Below are positions 46,009 to 55,015 of a stretch of DNA of 64,000 nucleotides, one piece after another. The stretch is from Bacillus tequilensis KCTC 13622 (GTDB taxonomy: Bacteria > Bacillota > Bacilli > Bacillales > Bacillaceae): positions 186,001-250,000 of the forward strand of contig NZ_AYTO01000034.1 of the NCBI RefSeq assembly GCF_000507145.1, read 5' to 3'. How positions within the stretch are numbered: the stretch's first letter is position 1; the number at the start of each line of letters is the position of its first letter. The notes beneath the pieces are model-generated. The model made no database searches. It saw only the letters and a program-made list of their open reading frames with translations, and was not told where the DNA came from. The position numbers and the translations under genes were made by a program.

Positions 46009-46704
46009 ATGACCCATCGAATATTAGTCGTAGAGGATGATCAGGATATTGGCGATCTTTTGAAGGAATCCCTTATGCGTGCAGGCTACGAGGTGCTAAG
46101 AGCCAAGGATGGAAAGCGAGCATTGCAACTTGTGAATGACTCGCTTGATTTGGTTATTTTGGATATTATGATGCCAGGCATTTCGGGAATTGAAACATGT
46201 CAGCACATCAGGAAATCCTCTAACGTCCCGATTCTGTTTCTGACGGCCAGATCGAGTACACTCGATAAAACTGAGGGGTTACTCGTCGGCGGCGATGATT
46301 ATATGACTAAACCATTCTCGGAAGAGGAACTTCATGCTAGAGTGATTGCTCAATTACGCAGATATACGATCTATCAGGAAAAGAAGGAGCAGGAAGAAAC
46401 ATTTCTTATCGGGGGCAAACTAAGAGTGAGCGAAGAATTTAATGAGGTCTGGAAAGAGGAGCAGCAAATCAAGTTGTCAGATCTGGAATATCGTATCCTG
46501 AAACTTCTGATGAGCAAACGCAACAAAATATTTTCTGCTCAAAATATATATGAGAGTGTGTGGGGACAGCCTTACTTTTACTGTTCCAATAATACGGTGA
46601 TGGTGCATATTCGGAAGCTGCGCTCCAAAATTGAGGATGATCCGGCACGTCCGGTTTATATAAGAACTGAATGGGGAAGAGGATATCGATTTGGCGCATC
46701 GTAA
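46009..46704 (+). CDS. yrkP: YrkP, OmpR-family response regulator
   Basis: 231-aa regulator. The receiver domain has the phosphorylation Asp52 (LVILDIMMPG) and Lys in MTKPFS near 103; the C-terminal winged helix (residues 135-230) ends VYIRTEWGRGYRF. Binding site GAGGTGAGAG. Overlaps yrkQ by 14 bp, its cognate kinase. Confidence 0.92.
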   Translation: MTHRILVVEDDQDIGDLLKESLMRAGYEVLRAKDGKRALQLVNDSLDLVILDIMMPGISGIETCQHIRKSSNVPILFLTARSSTLDKTEGLLVGGDDYMTKPFSEEELHARVIAQLRRYTIYQEKKEQEETFLIGGKLRVSEEFNEVWKEEQQIKLSDLEYRILKLLMSKRNKIFSAQNIYESVWGQPYFYCSNNTVMVHIRKLRSKIEDDPARPVYIRTEWGRGYRFGAS

Positions 46705-47989
46705 ATTTACGCTAACCAAAAAACTGGCTTTGCTGATCATGGTTGCTTCGATTGTGAGTGGTGTGATCTTTCTGACGTTGCAAAAGATCACAGATGATCT
46801 GATCGAGGGATATCTGAGTTCGGATGAGTATTATCACGAGGAATCAGCAAGATACATTCAAAAATTCAGCAAGTACGTTTCAGAAAATGAGTTGTCTACA
46901 TCAGATAGAAAAGCGTTTGGCCAGTGGGTCAAAAAAGAAAATTACATTAACCTCACCATATTCAAGGATCAGGAGCTGCAATATGATTCCATTTATTCCG
47001 AATCGGATTATGGAAAGGAAAAGCTGACGCAGTACGCTCAAAATCATTCACATCCTGTCAAGTTTAGAGATGGTGAAGGACGAGTCATTATCGACGGTTT
47101 CTACTCTTCCCGATATTATAATCTGGCCTTTACATTGGATTTGCTCGGGGCAACCCTCATCTTTTTAATCATTGTTCTCTTTGGCATTCGCCAAAGTCTT
47201 CGCTACCTTAAAACGATTCACCAAGAGATTCATATTCTTGAAGGGGGCGAACTGGACTACGAGATGACGATAAAAGGGCATGATGAATTAGCGATGATTG
47301 CAAAGAGCATTGAGGATCTGCGGAAAGCTTTCCTGGACAAACTTAAAGCGATCGAGGAATTGCAAGCTGAGAGCCGCAGCCTGGTTACCGAAATGTCGCA
47401 CGATATGCGTACACCGCTGACGTCGCTGATCATGAATCTGGAGTTTGCCAAAAAAGAGGGAGGCGAAGCGGGTACCAGTAAAGATCGGTATGTAGCCAAT
47501 GCTTATGGTAAAGCATTGCAATTAAAAAGCTTGTCCGACAATCTGTTTGCGTATTTCCTGCTGGACAGGGAATATGAGGCCGATCTGGAGACCGTTGCAG
47601 TGAAAGAAGTGATCTACGATCTAATATCAGATCAGATTGCTATCCTTCATCAGGAGCATTTCCGGGTCCATATTTCAGGCGAGCTGCCGGAAACCTATAT
47701 TAACGTGAATTTGGAGGAGCTTGGTCGTGTATTTGATAATGTGATGTCAAACTTATGTAAATACGCAGATCCGGAAGAAGAAATCAGCATCACGTTTGTA
47801 TCGGATCAAGAGATATTTGAGATCCATGTTAGCAATACGATTAAACTTGCGGATATAACACCGGAAAGCAACGGCCTCGGTGAAAGAAGCATTGCGCGAA
47901 TGATGTCCCGCATGCAGGGGCAGTTTCACAGTATACAAAAGAATTCTAAGTACTACATTGTGCTACGGTTTTGGAACACCAAGATGTAG
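46691..47989 (+). CDS. yrkQ: YrkQ, sensor histidine kinase
   Basis: 432-aa membrane kinase: helix near residues 12-32, extracytoplasmic sensor about 33-150, second helix near 150-170, HAMP domain, H-box EMSHDMRTPLTSL with His near 237, and ATPase boxes FDNVMSNLCKYA and GLGERSIARMM. TTG start at 46691 inside yrkP, with AGAGGA upstream. The signal is unknown. Confidence 0.9.
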   Translation: MAHRKFTLTKKLALLIMVASIVSGVIFLTLQKITDDLIEGYLSSDEYYHEESARYIQKFSKYVSENELSTSDRKAFGQWVKKENYINLTIFKDQELQYDSIYSESDYGKEKLTQYAQNHSHPVKFRDGEGRVIIDGFYSSRYYNLAFTLDLLGATLIFLIIVLFGIRQSLRYLKTIHQEIHILEGGELDYEMTIKGHDELAMIAKSIEDLRKAFLDKLKAIEELQAESRSLVTEMSHDMRTPLTSLIMNLEFAKKEGGEAGTSKDRYVANAYGKALQLKSLSDNLFAYFLLDREYEADLETVAVKEVIYDLISDQIAILHQEHFRVHISGELPETYINVNLEELGRVFDNVMSNLCKYADPEEEISITFVSDQEIFEIHVSNTIKLADITPESNGLGERSIARMMSRMQGQFHSIQKNSKYYIVLRFWNTKM

Positions 47990-48031
47990 GCTGAGAATAA
48001 AAACCACGAATATATTTAAATAGGAGACAAC

Positions 48032-48451
48032 ATGATGAGATTTTCCAACAAATTCAAAAAGGTGCCTTACCTGTTACAAGCGCTTCTCAATGTCTGTCTG
48101 TTCTTCCTGGCGATAGCCTTAAGCGCACTTCTGATCAGCGAGACATGGTACATTGTGCAATTTGTATACAAGTCACTGTTCAACAAAGTGGACAGCTATT
48201 ATGAGATGCTTGGAGAACTGCTTATATTCTTCATGTACTTTGAGTTCATTGCTTTGATTATCAAATACTTCAAATCAGACTTTCATTTCCCGCTTCGCTA
48301 CTTCATTTATATTGGCATCACAGCTGTCATTCGTTTGATTATCATCGATCATGATCAGGCGATCTCAACGTTCTGGTGGGCGATGGCCATTCTTGCAATG
48401 ATTTGTGGATTCTTTATTGCCAATAGACGAAATTCTGTTGTTGAACATTAA
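48032..48451 (+). CDS. yrkR: YrkR, PsiE-family membrane protein
   Basis: 139 aa with four membrane helices, of the phosphate-starvation-inducible PsiE family (LLIFFMYFEFIALI, RYFIYIGITAVIRLIIIDHD). Binding site AGGAGAC. Third gene of the yrkPQR row, 42 bp after yrkQ. Function unknown. Confidence 0.85.
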   Translation: MMRFSNKFKKVPYLLQALLNVCLFFLAIALSALLISETWYIVQFVYKSLFNKVDSYYEMLGELLIFFMYFEFIALIIKYFKSDFHFPLRYFIYIGITAVIRLIIIDHDQAISTFWWAMAILAMICGFFIANRRNSVVEH

Positions 48452-49006
48452 TAAATTAGTGCCGATACGCGGCCGGGGAATTGGAACAGAATAAAAAAAT
48501 TGATTATCGGTATTTATAAGTCTAGCTGTTTAATGTCAGTTCAGAAATCTGTAGTGGATCAAAGTGGATATCTGAATGTATTTTTTGGCTACTTTAACAG
48601 ACATGTCCCGATGCCATAGCATTACCTGTCTGAAATGAAAATCGCTTCTTTATTTTACAAGGAAGAGGTTAAAATTCTTAATAAATAAGATGAAAAAGTT
48701 AGGATGGACGTTTATTGTTTTTTTTTCACCATGTGTGTAATGAAAATAAGCTTTCATAACCAATGAGATAGATTTACTATATTGAGCGACTAGTGATATA
48801 GAAAACAGATCGATGGTTCAATCCATCGGTTTTTTATTTGTTTTCATACTGAAAATCACCTCATTAGGACAAACAGTTATTACATAGCATTACCCAAGGG
48901 GTGATGCATTTTATGAAGGTAATAATCATCGAGGGACCGCAAACTGATAAATGCATGAACGATTGCTATCATTATTTAATAAAACTTTATAGGAAGGAGA
49001 TCCAGG
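48452..49006. other. Gap upstream of spoIVCA
   Basis: Holds a terminator-like hairpin at 48812-48836 (CGATGG / CCATCG with T-tract) and the spoIVCA control region. A short frame from 48904 (MKVIIIEGPQTDKCMNDCYH) ends in spoIVCA and may be a leader or relic. No clear SigE promoter could be assigned by eye. Confidence 0.4.
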
Positions 49007-50509
49007 GTGATAGCAATATATGTAAGGGTATCGACCGAGGAACAAGCGATCAAGGGATCGAGCATCGACAGCCAGATCGAGGCTTGCATAAAGAAAGCAG
49101 GGACTAAGGATGTGCTGAAGTATGCCGATGAAGGAATTTCTGGAGAGCTTTTAGAACGTCCGGCTTTGAATCGCTTGAGGGAGGATGCAAGCAAAGGACT
49201 TATAAGTCAAGTCATTTGTTACGATCCGGACCGTCTTTCTCGGAAATTAATGAATCAGCTTATCATTGATGATGAACTCCGAAAGCGAAATATACCCTTG
49301 ATTTTTGTTAATGGAGAGTACGCCAATTCTCCAGAAGGACAATTGTTTTTCGCTATGCGCGGGGCAATCTCAGAATTTGAAAAAGCCAAAATCAAAGAAC
49401 GGACATCAAGCGGCCGACTTCAAAAAATGAAAAAAGGCATGATCATTAAAGATTCTAAACTATATGGCTATAAATTTGTTAAAGAGAAAAGAACTCTTGA
49501 AATATTTGAAGAGGAAGCAAAAATCATTCGGATGATTTTCAACTATTTCACCGATCATAAAAGCCCTTTTTTCGGCAGAGTAAATGGTATTGCTCTGCAT
49601 TTAACTCAGATGGGGGTTAAAACAAAAAAAGGCGCCAAAGTATGGCACAGGCAGGTTGTTCGACAGATATTAATGAACTCTTCTTATAAAGGTGAACATA
49701 GACAGTATAAATATGACACTGAGGGTTCCTATGTGTCAAAACAGGCAGGGAACAAATCTATTATTAAAATAAGGCCTGAAGAGGAGCAAATCACTGTGGC
49801 AATTCCAGCAATTGTTCCAGCTGAACAATGGGATTATGCTCAAGAACTCTTAGGTCAAAGTAAAAGAAAGCACTTGAGTATCAGTCCCCACAATTATTTG
49901 TTATCGGGTTTGGTTAGATGCGGGAAATGCGGAAATACCATGACAGGTAAGAAAAGAAAATCACATGGTAAAGACTACTATGTGTATACTTGCCGGAAAA
50001 ATTATTCTGGCGCAAAGGACCGCGGCTGCGGAAAAGAAATGTCTGAGAATAAGCTAAACCGTCATGTATGGGGTGAAATTTTTAAATTCATCACAAATCC
50101 TCAAAAGTATGCTTCTTTTAAAGAGATTGAGCAATCAAATCACCTGTCTGAAGAATTAGAACTTATTCAAAAAGAGATAGAGAAAACAAAAAAAGGCCGC
50201 AAGCGTCTTTTAACGCTAATCAGCCTAAGCGATGACGATGATTTAGACATAGATGAAATAAAAGCACAAATTATTGAGCTGCAAAAAAAGCAAAACCAGC
50301 TTATTGAAAAGTGTAACGAAATTCAATCAAAAATGAAAGTCCTGGATGATACAAGCTCAAGTGAAAATGCTCTAAAGATAGCGATCGACTATTTTCAATC
50401 AATCGGTGCAGATAACTTAACTCTTGAAGATAAAAAAACAATTGTTAATTTTATCGTGAAAGAAGTTACCGTTGTGGATACTGACACCGCACATATTGAA
50501 ACGTATTAA
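49007..50509 (+). CDS. spoIVCA: SpoIVCA, large serine recombinase that excises skin
   Basis: 500-aa site-specific recombinase, the length known for SpoIVCA. The catalytic serine is Ser9 in YVRVSTEEQ, with the Arg pair in DPDRLSRKL. A recombinase domain follows (about 150-270), then a zinc ribbon (CGKCGNTM, C, C near 305-345) and a coiled coil (380-450). GTG start at 49007 after AAGGAGATCCAGG. Expressed in the mother cell, it joins spoIVCB to spoIIIC. Confidence 0.97.
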   Translation: MIAIYVRVSTEEQAIKGSSIDSQIEACIKKAGTKDVLKYADEGISGELLERPALNRLREDASKGLISQVICYDPDRLSRKLMNQLIIDDELRKRNIPLIFVNGEYANSPEGQLFFAMRGAISEFEKAKIKERTSSGRLQKMKKGMIIKDSKLYGYKFVKEKRTLEIFEEEAKIIRMIFNYFTDHKSPFFGRVNGIALHLTQMGVKTKKGAKVWHRQVVRQILMNSSYKGEHRQYKYDTEGSYVSKQAGNKSIIKIRPEEEQITVAIPAIVPAEQWDYAQELLGQSKRKHLSISPHNYLLSGLVRCGKCGNTMTGKKRKSHGKDYYVYTCRKNYSGAKDRGCGKEMSENKLNRHVWGEIFKFITNPQKYASFKEIEQSNHLSEELELIQKEIEKTKKGRKRLLTLISLSDDDDLDIDEIKAQIIELQKKQNQLIEKCNEIQSKMKVLDDTSSSENALKIAIDYFQSIGADNLTLEDKKTIVNFIVKEVTVVDTDTAHIETY

Positions 50510-50530
50510 AGAGGGTATTGCCCTCTTTTT
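50508..50530 (+). terminator. Terminator of spoIVCA
   Basis: AAAGAGGG / CCCTCTTT stem with TATTG loop and T-tract, overlapping the stop codon. Confidence 0.85.
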
Positions 50531-50537
50531 GTAATTA

Positions 50538-50697
50538 CAACCTCTGTAGTAGATCCTAGACATCGAAGAAAACAGATAGCCCATCAAATTATAATTGCCT
50601 TTCTAAATGGGCTTATGAAAATGGTGCACACCACATGTATCACAAGTTATCCAAACAAATTATTCGGCAGTCGAGTATTCAAGTGCAGATTCTTTAC
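50538..50697 (+). pseudogene. Possible GNAT acetyltransferase fragment
   Basis: VVDPRHRRKQIAHQIIIAFLNG fits acetyl-CoA motif A (V.P.hRgkGIa..Ll), but there is no start, the glycine is replaced and the remainder does not continue the fold. It lies between spoIVCA and the MFS gene. Confidence 0.35.
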
Positions 50698-52106
50698 TGT
50701 GCATGCTTTTTATGTGTGAGAAATAGACTTGGGATGAAGAGTACCGCAAGGACAATGGTTGATACTAAGAATCCGGCATGGTAACCTTTTAAACCATTGG
50801 CAATCGTTGGTTGCAATCCCTGCATGACAGTTGCGACCACAGTTGCGATAACAGCTGTACCAAAGCTTGAACCAAGGTTTTCAATAATATTAATACCGAC
50901 ACCTGCTTCTGGAAGTTGTTTGCTGTCAAGTCCTGTATAAGCATCACTTGTCAACGGAAGCATAATCCCTCCAAAGCTGGTCCCGCGGATGAATAATATG
51001 ATAGAAATCCAAATCATACTTGTTTTATCGGTGACAAAGATAAGCGGAATAGATCCGATAAGCGACAGAACAAGACTGACCATAACCACGTATTTTGCAC
51101 CAATCTTATCAATCATTTTTCCGATCATTGGCCGAGTAACGAGCATCCCAACTCCTTGAGGGATTAATGCAAGCGCAGCTTCGATTGCCGTAAAATGACG
51201 GAAGTTTTGAAAGAACAATGGAAGTATTAACATGGGTCCCATGACGGCAATATTCGCTAATAATAACCCGATGCTGGATGCTAAGAAGTTCTTGTGTGCA
51301 AACAAATGTAAAGGGAGTACGGTTTGATTTTTTCTGATTCGATTATATACGATGTAAATTACAGCTAAAGCGAGGCCGATGCCCGCCCATAGGATGGTTT
51401 CGCTATTGTTAAATGATGCATGGTCCGCTGCTTTCGTAATTCCGTATATCAATGCTGCACTCATTAAGGATAAATCGATAATTCCAAAAATATCAAGTTT
51501 GCTATCTTTGTTGAATGGCTCAAAGTTTGGGAGAGTTTTCATCATCAGTGGTGCAGCAATCATAACGATGAACACGTTGATGAAGAAAATCCAATGCCAT
51601 GATGCAGCTTGAACGATGAAGCCTCCGATTACAGGTCCTAAGATTGGTCCCAAAATCATAGGTGTGCTTACGATAGCCATAACTTTCCCTATATTCTCTG
51701 TACCTGCTGTTTTAACCAAGAGTGTTGACATAAGCGGAGTAATAATCCCAGCGCTAAATCCTTGAAGCAAACGGAATAAGATAAAGCTGGAAATATCCCA
51801 ACTAATTCCAGTGAAAACGGAAATTACACCAAAGGCGATGACTGCTCCGATTAAGATTTTCTTTCCGTTAAATTTGTTCATAAGCCATCCGGATACCGGA
51901 ACTGCAATAGCAAGAGCTAAAACATAACCTGTAATGGACCATTGAATAGTATCCAACGTCGTACTGAAATCCTGATTTAATTTGTCGATGGCAATGTTCA
52001 CCATAGTTGAGTCAAGCATTGGGGCAATTGCTCCAAGTGCAATAGCCCAGGCAGCCATGAGAATTTCTTTTGGTAATCCTGGCTCCTTTACTTTGTCTTT
52101 TAACAT
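50694..52106 (-). CDS. MFS drug:H+ antiporter (DHA2, 14-helix family)
   Basis: 470-aa efflux protein of the EmrB/QacA group. ALAIAVPVSGWLMNKFNGKK is motif A, and GPILGPVIGGFIVQ is the antiporter motif C near residue 150; about 14 helices run to the C-terminus. Binding site GAGGAGAATAAT. Controlled, by its location, by the MarR gene upstream: two TTTTGTT-N8-AACAAAA boxes lie in its promoter. Confidence 0.88.
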   Translation of the reverse strand: MLKDKVKEPGLPKEILMAAWAIALGAIAPMLDSTMVNIAIDKLNQDFSTTLDTIQWSITGYVLALAIAVPVSGWLMNKFNGKKILIGAVIAFGVISVFTGISWDISSFILFRLLQGFSAGIITPLMSTLLVKTAGTENIGKVMAIVSTPMILGPILGPVIGGFIVQAASWHWIFFINVFIVMIAAPLMMKTLPNFEPFNKDSKLDIFGIIDLSLMSAALIYGITKAADHASFNNSETILWAGIGLALAVIYIVYNRIRKNQTVLPLHLFAHKNFLASSIGLLLANIAVMGPMLILPLFFQNFRHFTAIEAALALIPQGVGMLVTRPMIGKMIDKIGAKYVVMVSLVLSLIGSIPLIFVTDKTSMIWISIILFIRGTSFGGIMLPLTSDAYTGLDSKQLPEAGVGINIIENLGSSFGTAVIATVVATVMQGLQPTIANGLKGYHAGFLVSTIVLAVLFIPSLFLTHKKHAQ

Positions 52107-52130
52107 ATTATTCTCCTCTCAAAGGGTGTG

Positions 52131-52186
52131 TTTTTGTTTCCTTTTCAACAAAAAATAACACGATTTTGTTTCCGAGTCAACAAAAT
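52131..52186. promoter_or_regulatory. Tandem MarR-type operators before the MFS gene
   Basis: TTTTTGTT-TCCTTTTC-AACAAAAA at 52131-52154 and ATTTTGTT-TCCGAGTC-AACAAAAT at 52163-52186, both perfect palindromes with an 8-nt spacer, 32 bp (three helical turns) apart. Confidence 0.7.
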
Positions 52187-52195
52187 AACGATAAT

Positions 52196-52232
52196 AAAAA
52201 GGCAGCCGAAACTCCATAAAGTTGGCTGCCTG
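52196..52232 (-). terminator. Terminator of the MarR gene
   Basis: GGCAGCC / GGCTGCC stem with T5 on the minus strand, between marR and the MFS gene, so each has its own transcript. Confidence 0.75.
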
Positions 52233-52256
52233 TGGTTGCATTTTCATTATTTGAAT

Positions 52257-52727
52257 TTATTCCGACTTAATATCAACACCATGTTTTTTGATTTCTGCAT
52301 CCAAATGTTTATTATACTTTTCTGCAAAGCTAATCATAAAGTTAAATTGTTCCTCGGTTACCTGTTCAAATACTGCCTTATCGCGCTCTAGAAACTCTTT
52401 GTGAAGTTCATCATGGATTTTATAAATTTCTTTCCCTTGCTCGGTAAGCCTAAAATGAATTTCTTTCTTGTTATCTGGCTTCTGGTAGCTTTCAATTAAG
52501 CCTTTTTCTATGAGCTTTTTAGTCATTTTACTTATGGCGCCCCTCGTCATATAAAGGGCCTCAGCTAGTTTTGTCACATTAGTATTTCCGTGTTCAATGG
52601 ATTCTACACAATGTACTTCAGAAGGCTTATACCCTTTAAGACAGGCTTCCATCTTTGGCTTATTAAGCCAAGCCATCTTGTTGAACAAATCCCTGAAATT
52701 CATTAGGAGCAGTTCTTTTTTATTCAT
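52257..52727 (-). CDS. MarR-family repressor
   Basis: 156-aa winged-helix regulator. The recognition region TNVTKLAEALYMTRGAISKMTKKLIEKGLIES and wing KPDNKKEIHFRLTEQGKEI are typical of MarR. ATG 52727 is chosen because GGGAGG lies 8 bp upstream; a longer frame from 52790 has no binding site. Probably represses itself and the MFS pump until a drug binds. Confidence 0.88.
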   Translation of the reverse strand: MNKKELLLMNFRDLFNKMAWLNKPKMEACLKGYKPSEVHCVESIEHGNTNVTKLAEALYMTRGAISKMTKKLIEKGLIESYQKPDNKKEIHFRLTEQGKEIYKIHDELHKEFLERDKAVFEQVTEEQFNFMISFAEKYNKHLDAEIKKHGVDIKSE

Positions 52728-52772
52728 GGCGAGTCCTCCCACCTGTTGGTGCATCAGCAATAGTGTAATCGA

Positions 52773-52796
52773 TTTTTGTTTCCGTTTCAATAATAA
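52773..52796. promoter_or_regulatory. MarR-type operator before the marR gene
   Basis: TTTTTGTT-TCCGTTTC-AATAATAA, an imperfect version of the two boxes before the MFS gene; it lies 46 bp upstream of the marR start. Confidence 0.55.
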
Positions 52797-52815
52797 ACCA
52801 CGAGAGGAGAAGAGA

Positions 52816-53217
52816 TCACCGAATATATGTAAACGTATTAAAGAGGAGTATGCACCCCCCTTTTGTCATTACAATCTCATTTTCAATACACCGCGCGGCA
52901 TACGTCGCCAGCTTTGTCCCTTTTCCGGCGGAATAGCTTTCAATTCCTTTGATCAGCCCGATTGTTCCGATGGAGATTAAGTCCTCTGCATCTTCACCTG
53001 TATTTTCGAACTTTTTCACAATATGGGCGACCAAGCGAAGATTATGCTCAATCAGCATGTTTCTGGCATGTTCATCCCCTTTAGCCATTAGCTCTAAGTA
53101 TTTTTTTTCCTCGCTGCTTGAAAGCGGTTGTGGAAAGGCATTGTTTTTCACGTAAGATACTAAAAAGACAAGCTCTTTAACAACAAAGCCGAGCGCTGCG
53201 AAAACACCTGTCACCAT
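52816..53217 (-). CDS. spoIVCB: SpoIVCB, N-terminal half of sigma-K
   Basis: Encodes the pro-sequence and region 2 of sigma-[21 protein letters not shown] is the membrane-bound pro-sequence removed by SpoIVFB, then [14 protein letters not shown] and [31 protein letters not shown] 53217 has a strong GGAGGTGAC. sigK sequence proper ends at the core near 52877; the last 20 codons ([19 protein letters not shown]) come from skin and are lost on excision. Confidence 0.96.
   Translation of the reverse strand: MVTGVFAALGFVVKELVFLVSYVKNNAFPQPLSSSEEKKYLELMAKGDEHARNMLIEHNLRLVAHIVKKFENTGEDAEDLISIGTIGLIKGIESYSAGKGTKLATYAARCIENEIVMTKGGCILLFNTFTYIR
52831..52846 (+). repeat. Duplicate of the spoIVCA 3' end
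   Basis: AAACGTATTAAAGAGG, identical to 50499-50514 at the spoIVCA stop codon. The two copies flank the MarR/MFS module. A 14-bp match also occurs at 38144-38157. Confidence 0.6.
52851..52881. other. Right skin attachment site
   Basis: Arm CCCCCCTTTTGTCATTAC (52855-52872) followed by the crossover core TCATT at 52877-52881 within spoIVCB. The C6T4 arm is the inverted partner of the A4G6 arm at the left end. Confidence 0.85.
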
Positions 53218-53411
53218 CGTCACCTCCACAAAAGTATGTAGGCAAAAGCCTATATGTAAATGTATGTGAGCGGGAGGCTGTCTGTGTCTGTACCGGGAAA
53301 TTTCTCGCAGGGGAGTTTGGCTTTTGTGGCGGCAGGCCAGCTTCAAATTTTAAAAATAATCTTTGCCATCCCCCCATACATTGAAATGAACAAATATATG
53401 GGGGGATGGGA

Positions 53412-53822
53412 ATGAAAAAATGGCTGGCAGGCCTGTTTCTTGCTGCGGCAGTGTTGCTTTGTTTAGTGACACCGCAGCCGATCAAAGCGGCTTCTTTGTA
53501 TGACAAAGTGCTGTATTTTCCGCTGGCTCGTTATCCGGAAACGGGAGATCATATTAGAGATGCGATTGCAGATGGGCATTCTGACATTTGCACCATTGAC
53601 AGGGACGGGGCGGACAAAAGGCGGGAGGAATCATTAAAAGGCATTCCGACGAAGCCGGGTTTTGATCGGGATGAGTGGCCGATGGCGGTTTGTGAGGAAG
53701 GCGGGGCAGGGGCTGACGTCCGATATGTGACGCCTTCAGACAATCGCGGGGCCGGATCGTGGGTAGGGAATCAAATGAGCGGTTATCCTGATGGCACCAG
53801 AGTGCTGTTTATTGTGCAGTAA
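53412..53822 (+). CDS. nucB: NucB, secreted sporulation DNase
   Basis: 136-aa extracellular non-specific endonuclease made in the mother cell. The signal peptide ends near PIKA-AS (residue 26). The active region has [21 protein letters not shown] near residue 55, with Asp and Glu of the NucB family, and two cysteines (DICT, AVCEE). ATG 53412 follows GGGGGGATGGG. Confidence 0.95.
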   Translation: MKKWLAGLFLAAAVLLCLVTPQPIKAASLYDKVLYFPLARYPETGDHIRDAIADGHSDICTIDRDGADKRREESLKGIPTKPGFDRDEWPMAVCEEGGAGADVRYVTPSDNRGAGSWVGNQMSGYPDGTRVLFIVQ

Positions 53823-53827
53823 TAAGA

Positions 53828-53849
53828 AGAGGCTCTTTCTTGAGCCTCT
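53828..53849. terminator. Terminator between nucB and yqeB
   Basis: Perfect AGAGGCTC / GAGCCTCT stem with TTTCTT loop, between convergent genes. Confidence 0.8.
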
Positions 53850-53853
53850 GTTG

Positions 53854-54576
53854 CTATGATCCTTCGCGGTGCTGAATGTTCGGCTGATAGGTTGCTGCTT
53901 TTCGCCAATACTGGCGTGTTCCTTCGTCTCGGACAACGATGCCCAGCTGTGCAAGTTCGAGACGGAATTCTTCCACATCGTCTGTTTCCTCGCCTTTCAG
54001 CGCTTTGTGACGAGCTTTCAACAACGCATGGGCGCCCGGCGAGAGGTCTGGTGCATCAGGTATCCACCTGCGAAATTGATCTTTAAACGGATCACCATCT
54101 GCTGCCCATTCGTAATGATGCTGTCTAAAGGCTTTCTCGACTTTTCCAGGTTTTTCATCAATTTCTTCCCGTACCAATTCATATCCGGCTGTTCCCAAGA
54201 GGACAAGCCGTTTGTGATCGATAAACACAAGAGCAATGTCGGCGGAACGAATCGTTTGCACGTTCTTTCCTTTAATTAATTCGACTGTGTCATCTGTAAT
54301 TTTTACAGACAGCAGCATTGCCATAACAGTATGGGCGAACCATAACCCCGCAGACATGCCGAGCAGCGCAGTGATAAATGCAGCTGGTGATCCGTGAAAA
54401 GAGGTGACCAGCCGGAGCAGTCCTTCAAAAGGTATCCATGGAAGAGATAACGCCCATTTCGCAAACTGAGGGATAAAATATCCGATTGTAAGTCCAATGA
54501 TTGCAAGTATGGCGTATAAAAAATATACAGCGGTTTTCGTAACTCCAATGGTAGTGTGAGATTGATCGTGCAACAT
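53854..54576 (-). CDS. yqeB: YqeB, two-helix membrane protein
   Basis: 240 aa. Two N-terminal membrane helices (residues 15-38 and 58-85), then a soluble, charged domain (ITDDTVELIKGKNVQTIRSAD...). Known only as YqeB, function unknown. Start ATG 54576 with AAGAAGGTGAC upstream. Confidence 0.88.
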   Translation of the reverse strand: MLHDQSHTTIGVTKTAVYFLYAILAIIGLTIGYFIPQFAKWALSLPWIPFEGLLRLVTSFHGSPAAFITALLGMSAGLWFAHTVMAMLLSVKITDDTVELIKGKNVQTIRSADIALVFIDHKRLVLLGTAGYELVREEIDEKPGKVEKAFRQHHYEWAADGDPFKDQFRRWIPDAPDLSPGAHALLKARHKALKGEETDDVEEFRLELAQLGIVVRDEGTRQYWRKAATYQPNIQHREGS

Positions 54577-54692
54577 GTCACCTTCTTTTACTGAAATATT
54601 CTATTTCTCTTCCCATATTTTAGCTTAATAAGTTGGAGAATCAAGGATAAGTTAATGGTTTTATAAAAAGATTCTCAGAATCGATGATGGGA

Positions 54693-54986
54693 GAATGCTT
54701 GAAAACAGCCAATTTGATTTTGACGACGAAAAGGTTGCGAGACTGTGGAATCATGGCTCTGCCATTCGCTCTTGGCTTATGGGGCGCTTTCTCTAAAGGT
54801 GTGAAACTGGATCAGAGCAAAGGCATTCCTCAGATGAAGGGAAATGGACGGAGGAAACAGCGCTCGATCTGCAGACGGCAACTCCCGTGATCGCCATACC
54901 GCTCTTTAATAGACGGTACGTTTACAGGAAAGGCTGTCGCTGTGCTTCAAAATGAATGTGGAGGCCATGCGACAGAAAAAAAGTAA
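54693..54986 (+). pseudogene. yqeC: 3' remnant of yqeC (6-phosphogluconate dehydrogenase-like)
   Basis: In shifting frames: ENSQFDFDDEKVARLWNHGS and AIRSWLMGRF, then KGIPQMKGNGRR, ETALDLQTATPVIA, and finally GGHATEKK at the TAA 54984-54986, in the order of the 6PGDH C-terminal domain. At least two frameshifts and a deletion are present; the NADP-binding half is absent. Confidence 0.75.
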
Positions 54987-55015
54987 GGGGCGAATCGCCT
55001 CCTTACTTTTTTTGC
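54981..55015 (+). terminator. Terminator after the yqeC relic
   Basis: AAGTAAGGGGCG / CGCCTCCTTACTT stem with T7 tail, also serving yqeD on the other strand. Confidence 0.75.
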
